From contig NZ_WRPP01000010.1 in the NCBI RefSeq assembly GCF_009760405.1, forward strand, positions 124,001 through 188,000: DNA of 64,000 bases. Direction: 5' to 3'. Both the position numbers and the translations under genes were made by a program. This document shows, in pieces, positions 56,997-64,000 of this stretch. The DNA is from Nocardia terrae (GTDB lineage Bacteria > Actinomycetota > Actinomycetes > Mycobacteriales > Mycobacteriaceae). Each line of letters begins with the position of its first letter. The stretch's first letter is position 1. The notes under the pieces were generated by a model. The model was not told the origin of the DNA and ran no database searches. It worked only from the letters and a program-made list of their open reading frames with translations.

Positions 56997-58499
56997 GTGC
57001 AGAACCGTAAACGCGCCGGTCTCGGCGCGATCGCGGCCGCGACGGCCGCCGTGGCCGGGGCCTCGCTGGTCGCCGGATGCGGGTCGGAGACGAAGGCCGA
57101 CAACGAGGTACGCAACATCATCTACCTGCTCGGCGACGGCATGGGACGCTCGCACGTCACCGCGGCCCGGCAGCGATTCGTCGGCGCGGGCGGCCGCCTG
57201 ACCATGGAACAGCTGCCCTACGTGGGCGCGGTCTCGACCTACGCGGTCGAACCCGGCAGCGCTGAGCCGTCTCTGGTGACCGACTCGGCGTCCGCGGCGA
57301 CGGCCTGGGCATCGGGCGTGAAGACCTACAACGCCGCCATCGGCGTGGACGCCTTCGGCAAGGCGGTGCCGACGCTCATGGAGCAGGCCAAGGCGGCCGG
57401 GTTCGCCACCGGCAATGTCAGCACCGCCGAAATCACCGACGCGACCCCCGCGGCCATGGTCAGCCACACTTTGCTGCGTGGTTGCCAGGGGCCCACCTAC
57501 AGCGAATCGACCTGCCTGCCCAAGAAATCCGAGGGCGGCTACGAGGCGCAACCGGCGGACAAGACATTGGTCACCCCGATCGCCGAACAGATCGCCCGCG
57601 GCAACACCGCCGACGTCCTCTTCGGCGGCGGCCTGGCCCGCTTCGAGCCCGAGGACCAGAAGGCCATGCAGGACAACGGCTATGAGGTGCTGGGCAGCAT
57701 GGGTGATCCGGCGCTGAAGGCGCAGACGCCCGAGAGTCAGCGGGTGGCCACCGCCGCGGATCTGAAGGCCGTGACCGCGAAGAAGGTGATCGGCCTGTTC
57801 AATCGCGGGAACATGACCGTCACCAATTCCCGCGACGCGCTGCCCGATTCGGCCCCGCAGAAGCAGGAGCCGACCCTGGCCGCGATGACCACCAAGGCCA
57901 TCGATCTGCTCTCGAACACCAAGGGCGGCAAGGGCTTCCTGCTGCAGGTCGAGGGCGCGCTCATCGACAAGCGCTCACACGCCAACGACGCCGCCCAGAC
58001 CCTCGACGAGGTCAAGGCCTTCGACGACGCGGTGGCCGCCGCGGTGGACTTCGCCAAGAAGGACGGCCACACCATGGTGATCGTGACCGCCGACCACGAG
58101 TGCGCGGGCTTCAACATCATCGAGAAGGGCACCTTCACCAACGCCGAGGCCGTCGCGCCGCCGACCAATGTCGACGCCACCAACCCGGCCAACAACGGCA
58201 AGCCCGGCCGCGACGGCAAGGACAACGTGAAGGACCCGGCGCGCTCGACCGGTGTCGTCAACGGTGCGGGACAGGCGGATCCGCGCGATTTCGCCCCCGC
58301 GACCTTCCGCACGCCCGATGACCCGGCCGAGGTGAAGGACGGTTCCCCGGAGGCGAGCCTGTGGCTGACCTACCTGTCGGGCAACCACACCGGCGCCGAT
58401 GTCCAGGTCTACGCCTACGGCCCGGGAGCGCAGGTGTTCGCGGCCAACCAGGACAACACCTCCCTGTACGCCAAGATGCACAAGGCCCTGCTCCCGTGA
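56997..58499 (+). CDS. phoA: Alkaline phosphatase, PhoA-like lipoprotein
   Basis: Exported phosphomonoesterase of 500 residues. The lipobox is LVAGC with Cys at about residue 28. The metal-site Asp is in YLLGDGMG (D47), the nucleophile Ser is in TDSASAATAW (S97), and further metal ligands lie in VEGALIDKRSHANDAAQ and VTADHECAGF. GTG 56997 follows GGAGGAG; the frame is open to 56919. The stop overlaps the next gene's start (GTGA). Roles in phosphate scavenging are expected, though no PHO box is visible. Confidence 0.94.
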   Translation: MQNRKRAGLGAIAAATAAVAGASLVAGCGSETKADNEVRNIIYLLGDGMGRSHVTAARQRFVGAGGRLTMEQLPYVGAVSTYAVEPGSAEPSLVTDSASAATAWASGVKTYNAAIGVDAFGKAVPTLMEQAKAAGFATGNVSTAEITDATPAAMVSHTLLRGCQGPTYSESTCLPKKSEGGYEAQPADKTLVTPIAEQIARGNTADVLFGGGLARFEPEDQKAMQDNGYEVLGSMGDPALKAQTPESQRVATAADLKAVTAKKVIGLFNRGNMTVTNSRDALPDSAPQKQEPTLAAMTTKAIDLLSNTKGGKGFLLQVEGALIDKRSHANDAAQTLDEVKAFDDAVAAAVDFAKKDGHTMVIVTADHECAGFNIIEKGTFTNAEAVAPPTNVDATNPANNGKPGRDGKDNVKDPARSTGVVNGAGQADPRDFAPATFRTPDDPAEVKDGSPEASLWLTYLSGNHTGADVQVYAYGPGAQVFAANQDNTSLYAKMHKALLP

Positions 58500-58978
58500 G
58501 ACGCGGCGCCGGTGTCCTGATCGGGGGTCTGCTTGCGGCGGTGCTCGCGGGCTGTTCCGCCACACCGCACCCCGCGGATTCCGCGCCCGCGGCGGCCCCT
58601 GTCGCCGCGCCGCGCTCGGCCGAACCGCCCGCCGCCACGGCATCGATCGCGCCCGGCGAGGTACGGCTGACCCCCGGCCCGTTCACCGACCGAGTCCGAG
58701 TGCGCGACACCCGTGTCGACGTTTCCTCGGTCCACGGCGTTCTCACCATCACGAGCGATGTGAGCGACGTGCTGGCCCTCGAGGTCCACGCGGCCTTCTA
58801 CGACGCGACCGGCCATCTGGTGGCCACCGGAACCTTCGAGCAGGCCGCCGAGCAATCCCTCACGCCCGGTGCCCACACGCCCGGCGAGGAAGGCATCCCC
58901 TTCACGATCACCGCGGCTCCGGCCGAGGCGACGACGACGTCCGCGGTGCTGACGATTCCGGTGCTGGTGAACGAATAG
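58496..58978 (+). CDS. Putative lipoprotein coupled to the alkaline phosphatase
   Basis: A 160-residue lipoprotein: MRRGAGVLIGGLLAAVLAGC, lipobox LLAAVLAGC with Cys at about residue 20. An Ala/Pro-rich linker follows, then a beta-rich domain with DRVRVRDTRVDVSSVHGVLTITSDVSDVLALEVHAAFYDATGHLV, which looks like a DUF4232- or FxLYD-like fold but is not a firm match. The GTG start at 58496 overlaps the phosphatase TGA (GTGA), indicating coupled translation and a shared surface location. The function is unknown. Confidence 0.72.
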   Translation: MRRGAGVLIGGLLAAVLAGCSATPHPADSAPAAAPVAAPRSAEPPAATASIAPGEVRLTPGPFTDRVRVRDTRVDVSSVHGVLTITSDVSDVLALEVHAAFYDATGHLVATGTFEQAAEQSLTPGAHTPGEEGIPFTITAAPAEATTTSAVLTIPVLVNE

Positions 58979-59002
58979 ACCCGGACCGCAACGGCTTCCG
59001 TT

Positions 59003-59039
59003 GATCCCGCATCCGCACCCCTCGTGCGGATGCGGGATC
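59003..59039. terminator. Perfect 16-bp hairpin terminator
   Basis: GATCCCGCATCCGCAC and GTGCGGATGCGGGATC pair perfectly over 16 bases with a 5-base loop (CCCTC), 24 bases past the lipoprotein stop. It lacks a clear U-run, as is usual in actinobacteria. Confidence 0.8.
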
Positions 59040-59298
59040 GAGGCCGGATCGGTCGGCGCTGCCCTCGCCGCCGAATCCCTGTCGGGTACCGCTACCCCCT
59101 GCCCGGGGTTACTACTGGCTGTAAGTTCGCTCCGGGATCGCGATCGGTTACAGATCTCGCAGGTAGAAGCCGAAATTGCGGCAATAGCGACAATTCGCCG
59201 CACCCTTTTCACCCGCCGGAAAGCCGACCCGAGCGGCCGGGATTCCACAGTCGCGGTCCAGTGCGCGCCTCGCGGGGTAGATTGTCTGTATCCCGAAG

Positions 59299-59308
59299 TT
59301 ACTCGTAA
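59299..59308. promoter_or_regulatory. Small palindrome before the SSADH gene
   Basis: TTACTCGTAA (TTAC-N2-GTAA) ends 13 bases before the ATG at 59322 and overlaps the likely transcript start. It resembles small TetR- or GntR-type half-sites. Confidence 0.35.
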
Positions 59309-59321
59309 GTAGGAGGCGATG

Positions 59322-60875
59322 ATGCCGGTGCCGGCTGCCGCGGTGTTCGAACGGCTGGGGTCGTTCGCGGCCGTGGATACCGATCAGGACCACACGGGAC
59401 GAGCGATTACCGAGGTGTTCACGGGGGAGACCCTGGGCACGGTGCCGGTGGGGACCGCCGCGGATGTCGGCGCGGCCATGGCCAAAGCCCGTGCCGCGCA
59501 GGTCGAATGGGCCGCGCGGACGCCCAAGCAGCGCGCCGAGGTGCTGGAGCGGTACCGGGCGCTGGTGGTGGAGAACCGTGAATTCCTGATGGACATCGTG
59601 CAGGCCGAGACCGGTAAGGCGCGGTGGGCGGCACAGGAAGAGATCATGGGGCTGATGTTCGCGGCCCGCTACTTCTCCCGCGTCGCGCCGCAGCTGCTCG
59701 CACCCCGCAGCGTGCCCGGCGCGTTCCCGGTGCTGAACCGGGCCTCGGTGCGCGCGGTGCCCAAGGGCGTGGTCGGCGTCATCGCGCCGTGGAACTACCC
59801 GATGCTGCTCTCGGTCGGTGATTCGATTCCGGCGCTGCTGGCCGGAAACGCCGTGGTGGTCAAGCCCGACAGCCAGACTCCGTACTCGTCGCTGGCCAAT
59901 GCCGAGCTGTTCGTGCGGGCGGGTCTGCCGCGCGATCTGTTCGCCGTGGTCACCGGACCCGGCACGGTGGTCGGCACGGCCATCGTGGAGAACTGCGACT
60001 ACCTCATGTTCACCGGATCCTCGGCCACCGGGCGCACCCTGGCCGAGCAGTGCGGTCGCCGACTGATCGGCTTCTCCGCCGAACTCGGCGGCAAGAACCC
60101 GATGATCGTGACGCGTGGCGCCGATCTGGACAAGGCCGCGAAAGCCGCTGTGCGGGCCTGCTTCTCGAATGCGGGACAGCTGTGTATCTCGATCGAGCGC
60201 ATGTATGTCGAGCGCGCGGTGGCCGAGGAGTTCACCCAGAAGTTCGTGGCTGCGGTGAAGGCCGCCGAACTCGGTGCGTCCTACGACTATTCGAGTGATA
60301 TCGGCAGTCTGATCTCCGAATCCCAGCTGGAGACGGTCACCAAGCATGTCGCCGACGCGGTCTCCAAGGGGGCGAAGGTGCTCGCCGGCGGCAATGCCCG
60401 CCCCGACCTCGGCCCCCTCTTCTACGAGCCGACCGTCTTGGCCGACGTCACCGACGCCATGGAATGCGGCCGCAACGAGACCTTCGGCCCGCTGGTGTCG
60501 ATCTACCCGGTCGATTCGGTCCAGGAGGCCATCACCCGCGCCAACGACACCGAATACGGCCTCAACGCCAGCGTGTGGGCCGCCAGTAAGGCCGAAGGCG
60601 AGCGCATCGCCGAGCAATTGCACGCGGGCACAGTCAATGTCGACGAGGGCTACGCCCCCGCCTGGGGCACCACCGGCGCGCCCATGGGCGGTATGGGCAT
60701 CTCCGGTGTCGGCCGCCGCCACGGCCCCGACGGTCTGCTGAAGTTCACCGAGCCCCAGTCCATCGTCGTCACCCGGATCCTCAACCTCGACGCCCCGGCC
60801 TTCATCCCCCAGGACAAGTGGCAGGGCCTGCTGATGACCTTGGCCCGCAGCTTCCGCTTCCTGCCCGGCCGCTGA
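59322..60875 (+). CDS. gabD2: Succinic semialdehyde dehydrogenase (GabD2-type)
   Basis: NAD(P)-dependent aldehyde dehydrogenase of 517 residues that oxidises succinic semialdehyde to succinate. IAPWNYPMLLSVGDSIPALLAGNAVVVKPDSQTP is the cofactor-binding region, FTGSSATGRTLAEQCG the loop before the catalytic Glu, ELGGKNPMIV contains that Glu, and SNAGQLCISIER carries the catalytic Cys. The C-terminal extension (DKWQGLLMTLARSFRFLPGR) matches mycobacterial GabD2. ATG 59322 follows AGGAGG (59319 is an adjacent alternative). It may serve a 2-oxoglutarate bypass in this group. Confidence 0.94.
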   Translation: MPVPAAAVFERLGSFAAVDTDQDHTGRAITEVFTGETLGTVPVGTAADVGAAMAKARAAQVEWAARTPKQRAEVLERYRALVVENREFLMDIVQAETGKARWAAQEEIMGLMFAARYFSRVAPQLLAPRSVPGAFPVLNRASVRAVPKGVVGVIAPWNYPMLLSVGDSIPALLAGNAVVVKPDSQTPYSSLANAELFVRAGLPRDLFAVVTGPGTVVGTAIVENCDYLMFTGSSATGRTLAEQCGRRLIGFSAELGGKNPMIVTRGADLDKAAKAAVRACFSNAGQLCISIERMYVERAVAEEFTQKFVAAVKAAELGASYDYSSDIGSLISESQLETVTKHVADAVSKGAKVLAGGNARPDLGPLFYEPTVLADVTDAMECGRNETFGPLVSIYPVDSVQEAITRANDTEYGLNASVWAASKAEGERIAEQLHAGTVNVDEGYAPAWGTTGAPMGGMGISGVGRRHGPDGLLKFTEPQSIVVTRILNLDAPAFIPQDKWQGLLMTLARSFRFLPGR

Positions 60876-60934
60876 GCCGGACTGGACCGCCCGCCCGGCG
60901 TGCGTACACTGTACCCGTCGGAAGGGTGGTCCAG

Positions 60935-61750
60935 ATGTCGGAGAATCCGCTTGCCGCGCCCGCGGCGTGGGATCAGGTCGCTGAGAGCTATGACGACGTC
61001 GTGTCGGAAATGATGCGGCCGTTCGCGATTCATGCGTTGGACGCGGCGGAGCTGACCGGTCGAGCCCGCATCATCGACGTGGCCACCGGGCCCGGCGTGC
61101 TGGCACTGCTGGCCGCGCCGCGGGTCCGGGAGGTCGTCGCGGTCGACTTCTCCGAGGAGATGGTCCGGCGGCTGCGGCGGGCGATCATGCAGGGCGGTCT
61201 CGGGAATGTGCTCACCGGTGTCGGCGACGGTCAGGAATTGCGCTACGCCGCAAATACTTTCGATGCGGCGTTCTCGATGTTCGGGCTGATGTTCTTCCCC
61301 GATCGCGCCAAGGGTTTCACCGAGCTGCATCGGGTCCTGCGCCCGGGCGGGACCGCGGTGGTGTCGAGCTGGGCTCCCATCACGGAATCACCGCTGATGA
61401 CGCTGCTGTTCGAGGCGTTCCAGGCGGGGATTCCGGGCTTCCCGGCTCCCCGGCCGAATCCGGAGAGCCTCGAGAATCCGGATGTCTTCGAAAAGGAGCT
61501 GCTCTCGGCGGGATTCGAGGACGTGACGGTCCGCGCGCACGCCGAATCGTTCAGTTATGACAGCGCCGAGCAGATGTGGGACAAACTGACCCGGGGGAGC
61601 GCGCCGCTGCAGGCGACCCGGCGCCGGACCGACAAGGCCGCGTGGGCCGCCCAGGAGCAGACCATGATCGGCTACCTGCGCGAGCACTACACCCCGGGCA
61701 CGCCGCTGTCCACGACCGCCTGGATCGGCGCCGGTCGCGTTCCGCGATAA
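60935..61750 (+). CDS. Class I SAM-dependent methyltransferase
   Basis: A 271-residue methyltransferase of the UbiE/Methyltransf_11 type. AWDQVAESYDDVVSEMMRPFA opens the protein, motif I is IIDVATGPGVLALLAA, the acidic end of strand 2 is VVAVDFSEEM, and LPF-type motif FDAAFSMFGLMFFPDRAKGFTELHRVLRPGGTAVVSSW covers motifs II/III. The ATG at 60935 follows GAAGGGTGG. A GTACA-C-TGTAC palindrome lies at 60904-60914. It is 59 bases after the SSADH gene, and a hairpin follows its end. The substrate is unknown. Confidence 0.9.
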   Translation: MSENPLAAPAAWDQVAESYDDVVSEMMRPFAIHALDAAELTGRARIIDVATGPGVLALLAAPRVREVVAVDFSEEMVRRLRRAIMQGGLGNVLTGVGDGQELRYAANTFDAAFSMFGLMFFPDRAKGFTELHRVLRPGGTAVVSSWAPITESPLMTLLFEAFQAGIPGFPAPRPNPESLENPDVFEKELLSAGFEDVTVRAHAESFSYDSAEQMWDKLTRGSAPLQATRRRTDKAAWAAQEQTMIGYLREHYTPGTPLSTTAWIGAGRVPR

Positions 61751-61777
61751 CCGTTTTCGCGTAGCGAAGATTTCCGA

Positions 61778-61811
61778 TGGCGCGGCCGACCCGGAGAAAC
61801 CGGCCGCGCCA
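61778..61811. terminator. Bidirectional hairpin terminator
   Basis: TGGCGCGGCCG and CGGCCGCGCCA form a perfect 11-base-pair stem with a 12-base loop, placed exactly between the convergent methyltransferase and DUF779 genes. Confidence 0.75.
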
Positions 61812-61818
61812 CCTTCCT

Positions 61819-62226
61819 TCATCCGGCCAGTTCGTTGCCGCGCAGCGGAGCGGGAGCCGCTTCCAACGCCGCTGCCTCGGCATCGGTGAACAGGCGTGAC
61901 CGGATGACGAATCGGACTCCCTCGGGTGCTTCGAGGGAGAAACCACCGCCGCGGCCGGGGACCACGTCGACGGTCAGATGGGTGTGGCGCCAGTATTCGA
62001 ACTGGTCGGCGCTCATCCAGAACGCCGTATCCGGGAAGACGCGGCCGAGCAGCACATCGGCCGCGCCCACCCGGAATTCGCCGAGCGGATAACACATCGG
62101 GGAGCTGCCGTCGCAGCAGCCGCCCGACTGGTGGAACATCACCGGACCGTGGTGGGCGATCAAGTTCTGCAGCATGTCCGCCGCGGCCTCGGTGATGGTC
62201 ACCCGGGAAATGGAACCTGCTTTCAT
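61819..62226 (-). CDS. DUF779 protein
   Basis: A 135-residue cytoplasmic protein. MFHQSGGCCDGSSPMCYPLGEFRVGAADVLLG is the DUF779 hallmark, with three Cys residues that probably bind a metal, and HTHLTVDVVPGRGGGFSLEAPEGVRFVIRSRLF completes the domain. DUF779 genes almost always lie beside acetaldehyde-type dehydrogenases, as here (64 bases downstream of one). The ATG at 62226 follows GGAG; an abutting GTG at 62229 is possible. The role is unknown; a redox or metal accessory function is inferred. Confidence 0.9.
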   Translation of the reverse strand: MKAGSISRVTITEAAADMLQNLIAHHGPVMFHQSGGCCDGSSPMCYPLGEFRVGAADVLLGRVFPDTAFWMSADQFEYWRHTHLTVDVVPGRGGGFSLEAPEGVRFVIRSRLFTDAEAAALEAAPAPLRGNELAG

Positions 62227-62290
62227 CACGCTCCTCGCAGACTGTGCGGCTCGTCTGTCCTGGCTGCGTCCGTGCCAGACGCCTTACGGG

Positions 62291-63808
62291 TCAGAAGAAT
62301 CCGAGCTTCTTGGCCGAGTAGGAGACGAGCAGGTTCTTGGTCTGCTGATAGTGGTCCAACATCATGCTGTGGTTCTCCCGGCCGATGCCGGACTTCTTGT
62401 AGCCGCCGAACGCCGCGTGCGCCGGGTAGGCGTGGAAACAGTTGGTCCACACCCGGCCGGCCTTGATGGCCCGGCCCATCCGGTAGGCGGTGCTCCCGTC
62501 GCGGCTCCAGACGCCCGCGCCCAAGCCGTAGAGGGTGTCATTGGCGATGGTGACCGCTTCGACCTCGTTGTCGAAGCGGGTCACCGCTACCACCGGGCCG
62601 AATATCTCCTCCTGGAACACCCGCATGGAGTTGTCGCCCTCGAAGATCGTCGGCTCGATGTAGTACCCATTGGGATAGCCCTCGACCTTGCGCATCTCGC
62701 CGCCGTAGAGCACCTTCGCGCCCTCTTTGCGGCCGATGTCGATGTAGGAGAGGATCTTCTCGTACTGGTCGTTACTGGCCTGCGCGCCGATCATGGTCGA
62801 ATCGTCGAGCGGATTGCCGCCCTTGATCGCCTTGGTCCGTTCGATGGCGCGCGCCATGAACTCGTCGTAGATGGACGAGTGGATCAGCGCCCGCGACGGG
62901 CAGGTGCAGACCTCGCCCTGGTTGAGCGCGAACATCACGAAACCCTCGACGGCCTTGTCCAGGAAGTCGTCGTCGGCGGCCATCACGTCGGGGAAGAAGA
63001 TGTTCGGGCTCTTGCCCCCGAGCTCCAGGGTCACCGGGATGATGTTCTCGCTGGCGTACTGCATGATCAGCCGCCCGGTGGTGGTCTCACCGGTGAAGGC
63101 GACCTTGGCCACCCGCGGGCTCGACGCCAGCGGCTTGCCCGCCTCGACGCCGAATCCGTTGACCACGTTCACGACTCCGGGCGGCAGCAGGTCGGCAATG
63201 AGCTCGATGACCAGCAGCAGCGAGGCCGGGGTCTGCTCGGCGGGCTTGATGACCACGCAGTTGCCCGCGGCGAGCGCCGGGGCCAGCTTCCAGGCCGCCA
63301 TGAGGATCGGGAAGTTCCACGGAATGATCTGGCCGACCACGCCGAGCGGTTCGTGGAAGTGGTAGGCGACGGTGTCGGCGTCGATCTCGGAGATCGTGCC
63401 CTCCTGCGCCCGCACCGCTCCGGCGAAGTAGCGGAAGTGGTCGACCGTCAAAGGCAGGTCGGCGGCGAGGGTTTCGCGGACCGGCTTGCCGTTCTCCCAG
63501 GTTTCGGCGACGGCGAGCTTCTCCAGGTTCGCCTCGATCCGGTCAGCGATCTTGTTGAGGATATTGGCACGATCCGTCACCGAGGTGGCACCCCATGCCT
63601 CGGCCGCGCGGTGGGCGGCCTCGAGCGCCATATCGATGTCCGCGGCACTCGAACGCGCGACCGCACAGAAGGTTTCACCGTCGATCGGCGAGGGATTGTC
63701 GAAATATCTGCCCTCGATCGGCGCTTTCCACTCGCCGCCGATGAAGTTGTCATAGCGGCGGTCGAAGCTGACGATGCTGCCGTCGGTGCCAGGTTTTGCG
63801 TAGATCAT
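62291..63808 (-). CDS. Aldehyde dehydrogenase (ExaC/acetaldehyde-type)
   Basis: NAD-dependent aldehyde dehydrogenase of 505 residues. IPWNFPILMAAWKLAPALAAGNCVVIKPAEQTP is the cofactor site, VAFTGETTTGRLIMQYA the loop before LELGGKSPN (catalytic Glu), and FALNQGEVCTCPSRALI carries the catalytic Cys. The length and the DUF779 partner match the actinobacterial acetaldehyde/alkanal dehydrogenase used in ethanol and long-chain alcohol oxidation. The ATG at 63808 follows AGGGAG; an upstream in-frame GTG at 63910 would add a segment encoded by the direct repeats and is not family-like. Confidence 0.94.
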   Translation of the reverse strand: MIYAKPGTDGSIVSFDRRYDNFIGGEWKAPIEGRYFDNPSPIDGETFCAVARSSAADIDMALEAAHRAAEAWGATSVTDRANILNKIADRIEANLEKLAVAETWENGKPVRETLAADLPLTVDHFRYFAGAVRAQEGTISEIDADTVAYHFHEPLGVVGQIIPWNFPILMAAWKLAPALAAGNCVVIKPAEQTPASLLLVIELIADLLPPGVVNVVNGFGVEAGKPLASSPRVAKVAFTGETTTGRLIMQYASENIIPVTLELGGKSPNIFFPDVMAADDDFLDKAVEGFVMFALNQGEVCTCPSRALIHSSIYDEFMARAIERTKAIKGGNPLDDSTMIGAQASNDQYEKILSYIDIGRKEGAKVLYGGEMRKVEGYPNGYYIEPTIFEGDNSMRVFQEEIFGPVVAVTRFDNEVEAVTIANDTLYGLGAGVWSRDGSTAYRMGRAIKAGRVWTNCFHAYPAHAAFGGYKKSGIGRENHSMMLDHYQQTKNLLVSYSAKKLGFF

Positions 63809-64000
63809 GGCGCGGCTCCCTGATCGCATATCTGCGGTGACGGGGGTCACTATGAACCGCGAAGGTTGGCGGGAGGTTGGCGTGGGGTTGGCGAAACGTT
63901 GCTGAGTCACTGCCTCAGGTTGTCGAGCTGTGACCTGCGGATTCGATTGCGAGGCGGGACAATCCGGGCGAGGACTCGGAGTGGGGGCGCGATATGCACG
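63809..64000. other. Promoter region of the aldehyde dehydrogenase (192 bases, reaching the window edge)
   Basis: It holds three perfect GGTTGGCG direct repeats starting at 63864, 63875 and 63886, exactly 11 bases apart, 56-85 bases upstream of the aldehyde dehydrogenase start. A possible divergent gene start (ATG 63994 after GGAG at 63978) begins at the very end, but too little is visible to call it. Confidence 0.7.
63864..63893. repeat. Three 11-bp-phased GGTTGGCG direct repeats
   Basis: GGTTGGCG at 63864-63871, 63875-63882 and 63886-63893. The 11-base period puts all copies on one face of the DNA helix, the mark of a cooperative activator or repressor site for the aldehyde dehydrogenase gene. 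Confidence 0.65.

Larger units (their letters stand above)
58979..59321. other. 343-base intergenic region without a gene
   Basis: It contains a very strong hairpin at 59003-59039, a TTAC-N8-GTAA motif near 59116-59133, a TTACTCGTAA palindrome at 59299-59308 and the ribosome site AGGAGG just before the next gene. No coding frame with family-like sequence is visible. It carries the terminator of the phosphatase operon and the promoter of the succinic semialdehyde dehydrogenase. Confidence 0.7.

Noticed and set aside
62174..63823. Plus-strand open frame of 549 codons opposite the aldehyde dehydrogenase
   Set aside because: The minus-strand frame encodes an intact aldehyde dehydrogenase with all motifs; the plus frame is a shadow without homology signals.
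1..64000. Mobile elements, prophage, CRISPR, tRNA or rRNA genes
   Set aside because: No transposase, integrase or phage structural protein sequence, no regular spacer-repeat array and no tRNA cloverleaf or rRNA-like block was noticed. A dedicated tRNA and IS search would confirm.

Overview
The window is a very GC-rich, densely packed stretch of bacterial chromosome, with many GTG starts and with long antisense shadow frames behind almost every gene. The gene content points to a mycolic-acid actinomycete, most likely Nocardia or a close relative. Supporting genes are F420/deazaflavin-dependent oxidoreductases, a KasA-like ketoacyl synthase, a conservon-type roadblock/GTPase cluster, a GabD2-type succinic semialdehyde dehydrogenase, and an aldehyde dehydrogenase paired with DUF779. 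The genus is an inference from gene content. No rRNA, tRNA, CRISPR array, insertion sequence or prophage was seen.

Layout. 1-4.5 kb: divergent MFS exporter/TetR pair with a palindromic operator, a YnfA-type membrane protein, and a minus-strand copper-linked set (membrane protein, PCu(A)C lipoprotein, Tat-exported DyP peroxidase). 4.6-6.5 kb: two-component system whose genes are bridged by a 49-codon ORF. 6.5-20.5 kb: housekeeping and accessory enzymes (DUF4153 protein, sialidase-fold protein, LLM oxidoreductase, acetyltransferase, SDRs, CocE hydrolase), a DeoR regulator next to an XRE regulator with palindromic sites between them, a fructosamine-kinase-like protein and a GT39-type membrane glycosyltransferase.

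20.5-27.8 kb: a Calvin-Benson module. A divergent LysR regulator (CbbR) faces cbbL-cbbS-cbbX-fbp-prk. The RuBisCO is a true red-type form I enzyme with its CbbX activase, and FBPase and phosphoribulokinase complete the pathway-specific steps. The operon ends in a strong hairpin. 27.8-44.6 kb: membrane proteins, thiolase, small lipoproteins, serine hydrolase, FAD monooxygenase, SGNH hydrolase, an MFS/ArsR-type pair with three tandem operators, a nitronate-monooxygenase-like gene behind a perfect KstR-type palindrome, an HNH nuclease, two Nudix proteins, a KasA-like synthase with its own TetR gene, and a VapBC-like toxin-antitoxin pair.

44.8-47.8 kb: methionine-salvage operon with an MtnA-MtnB fusion, then MtnD and MtnC; together they carry 5-methylthioribose-1-phosphate to the 2-keto acid before the final transamination. 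47.8-50 kb: a deazaflavin-dependent nitroreductase, an orphan Imm51-like immunity protein, a DUF1992 protein and a TetR gene. 50-56.7 kb: a complete conservon (CvnA-B-C-D order) preceded by a second CvnA-CvnB pair. 57-64 kb: PhoA-like lipoprotein phosphatase coupled to a second lipoprotein, succinic semialdehyde dehydrogenase, a methyltransferase, and the DUF779/aldehyde dehydrogenase pair behind three perfect 11-bp-phased direct repeats.
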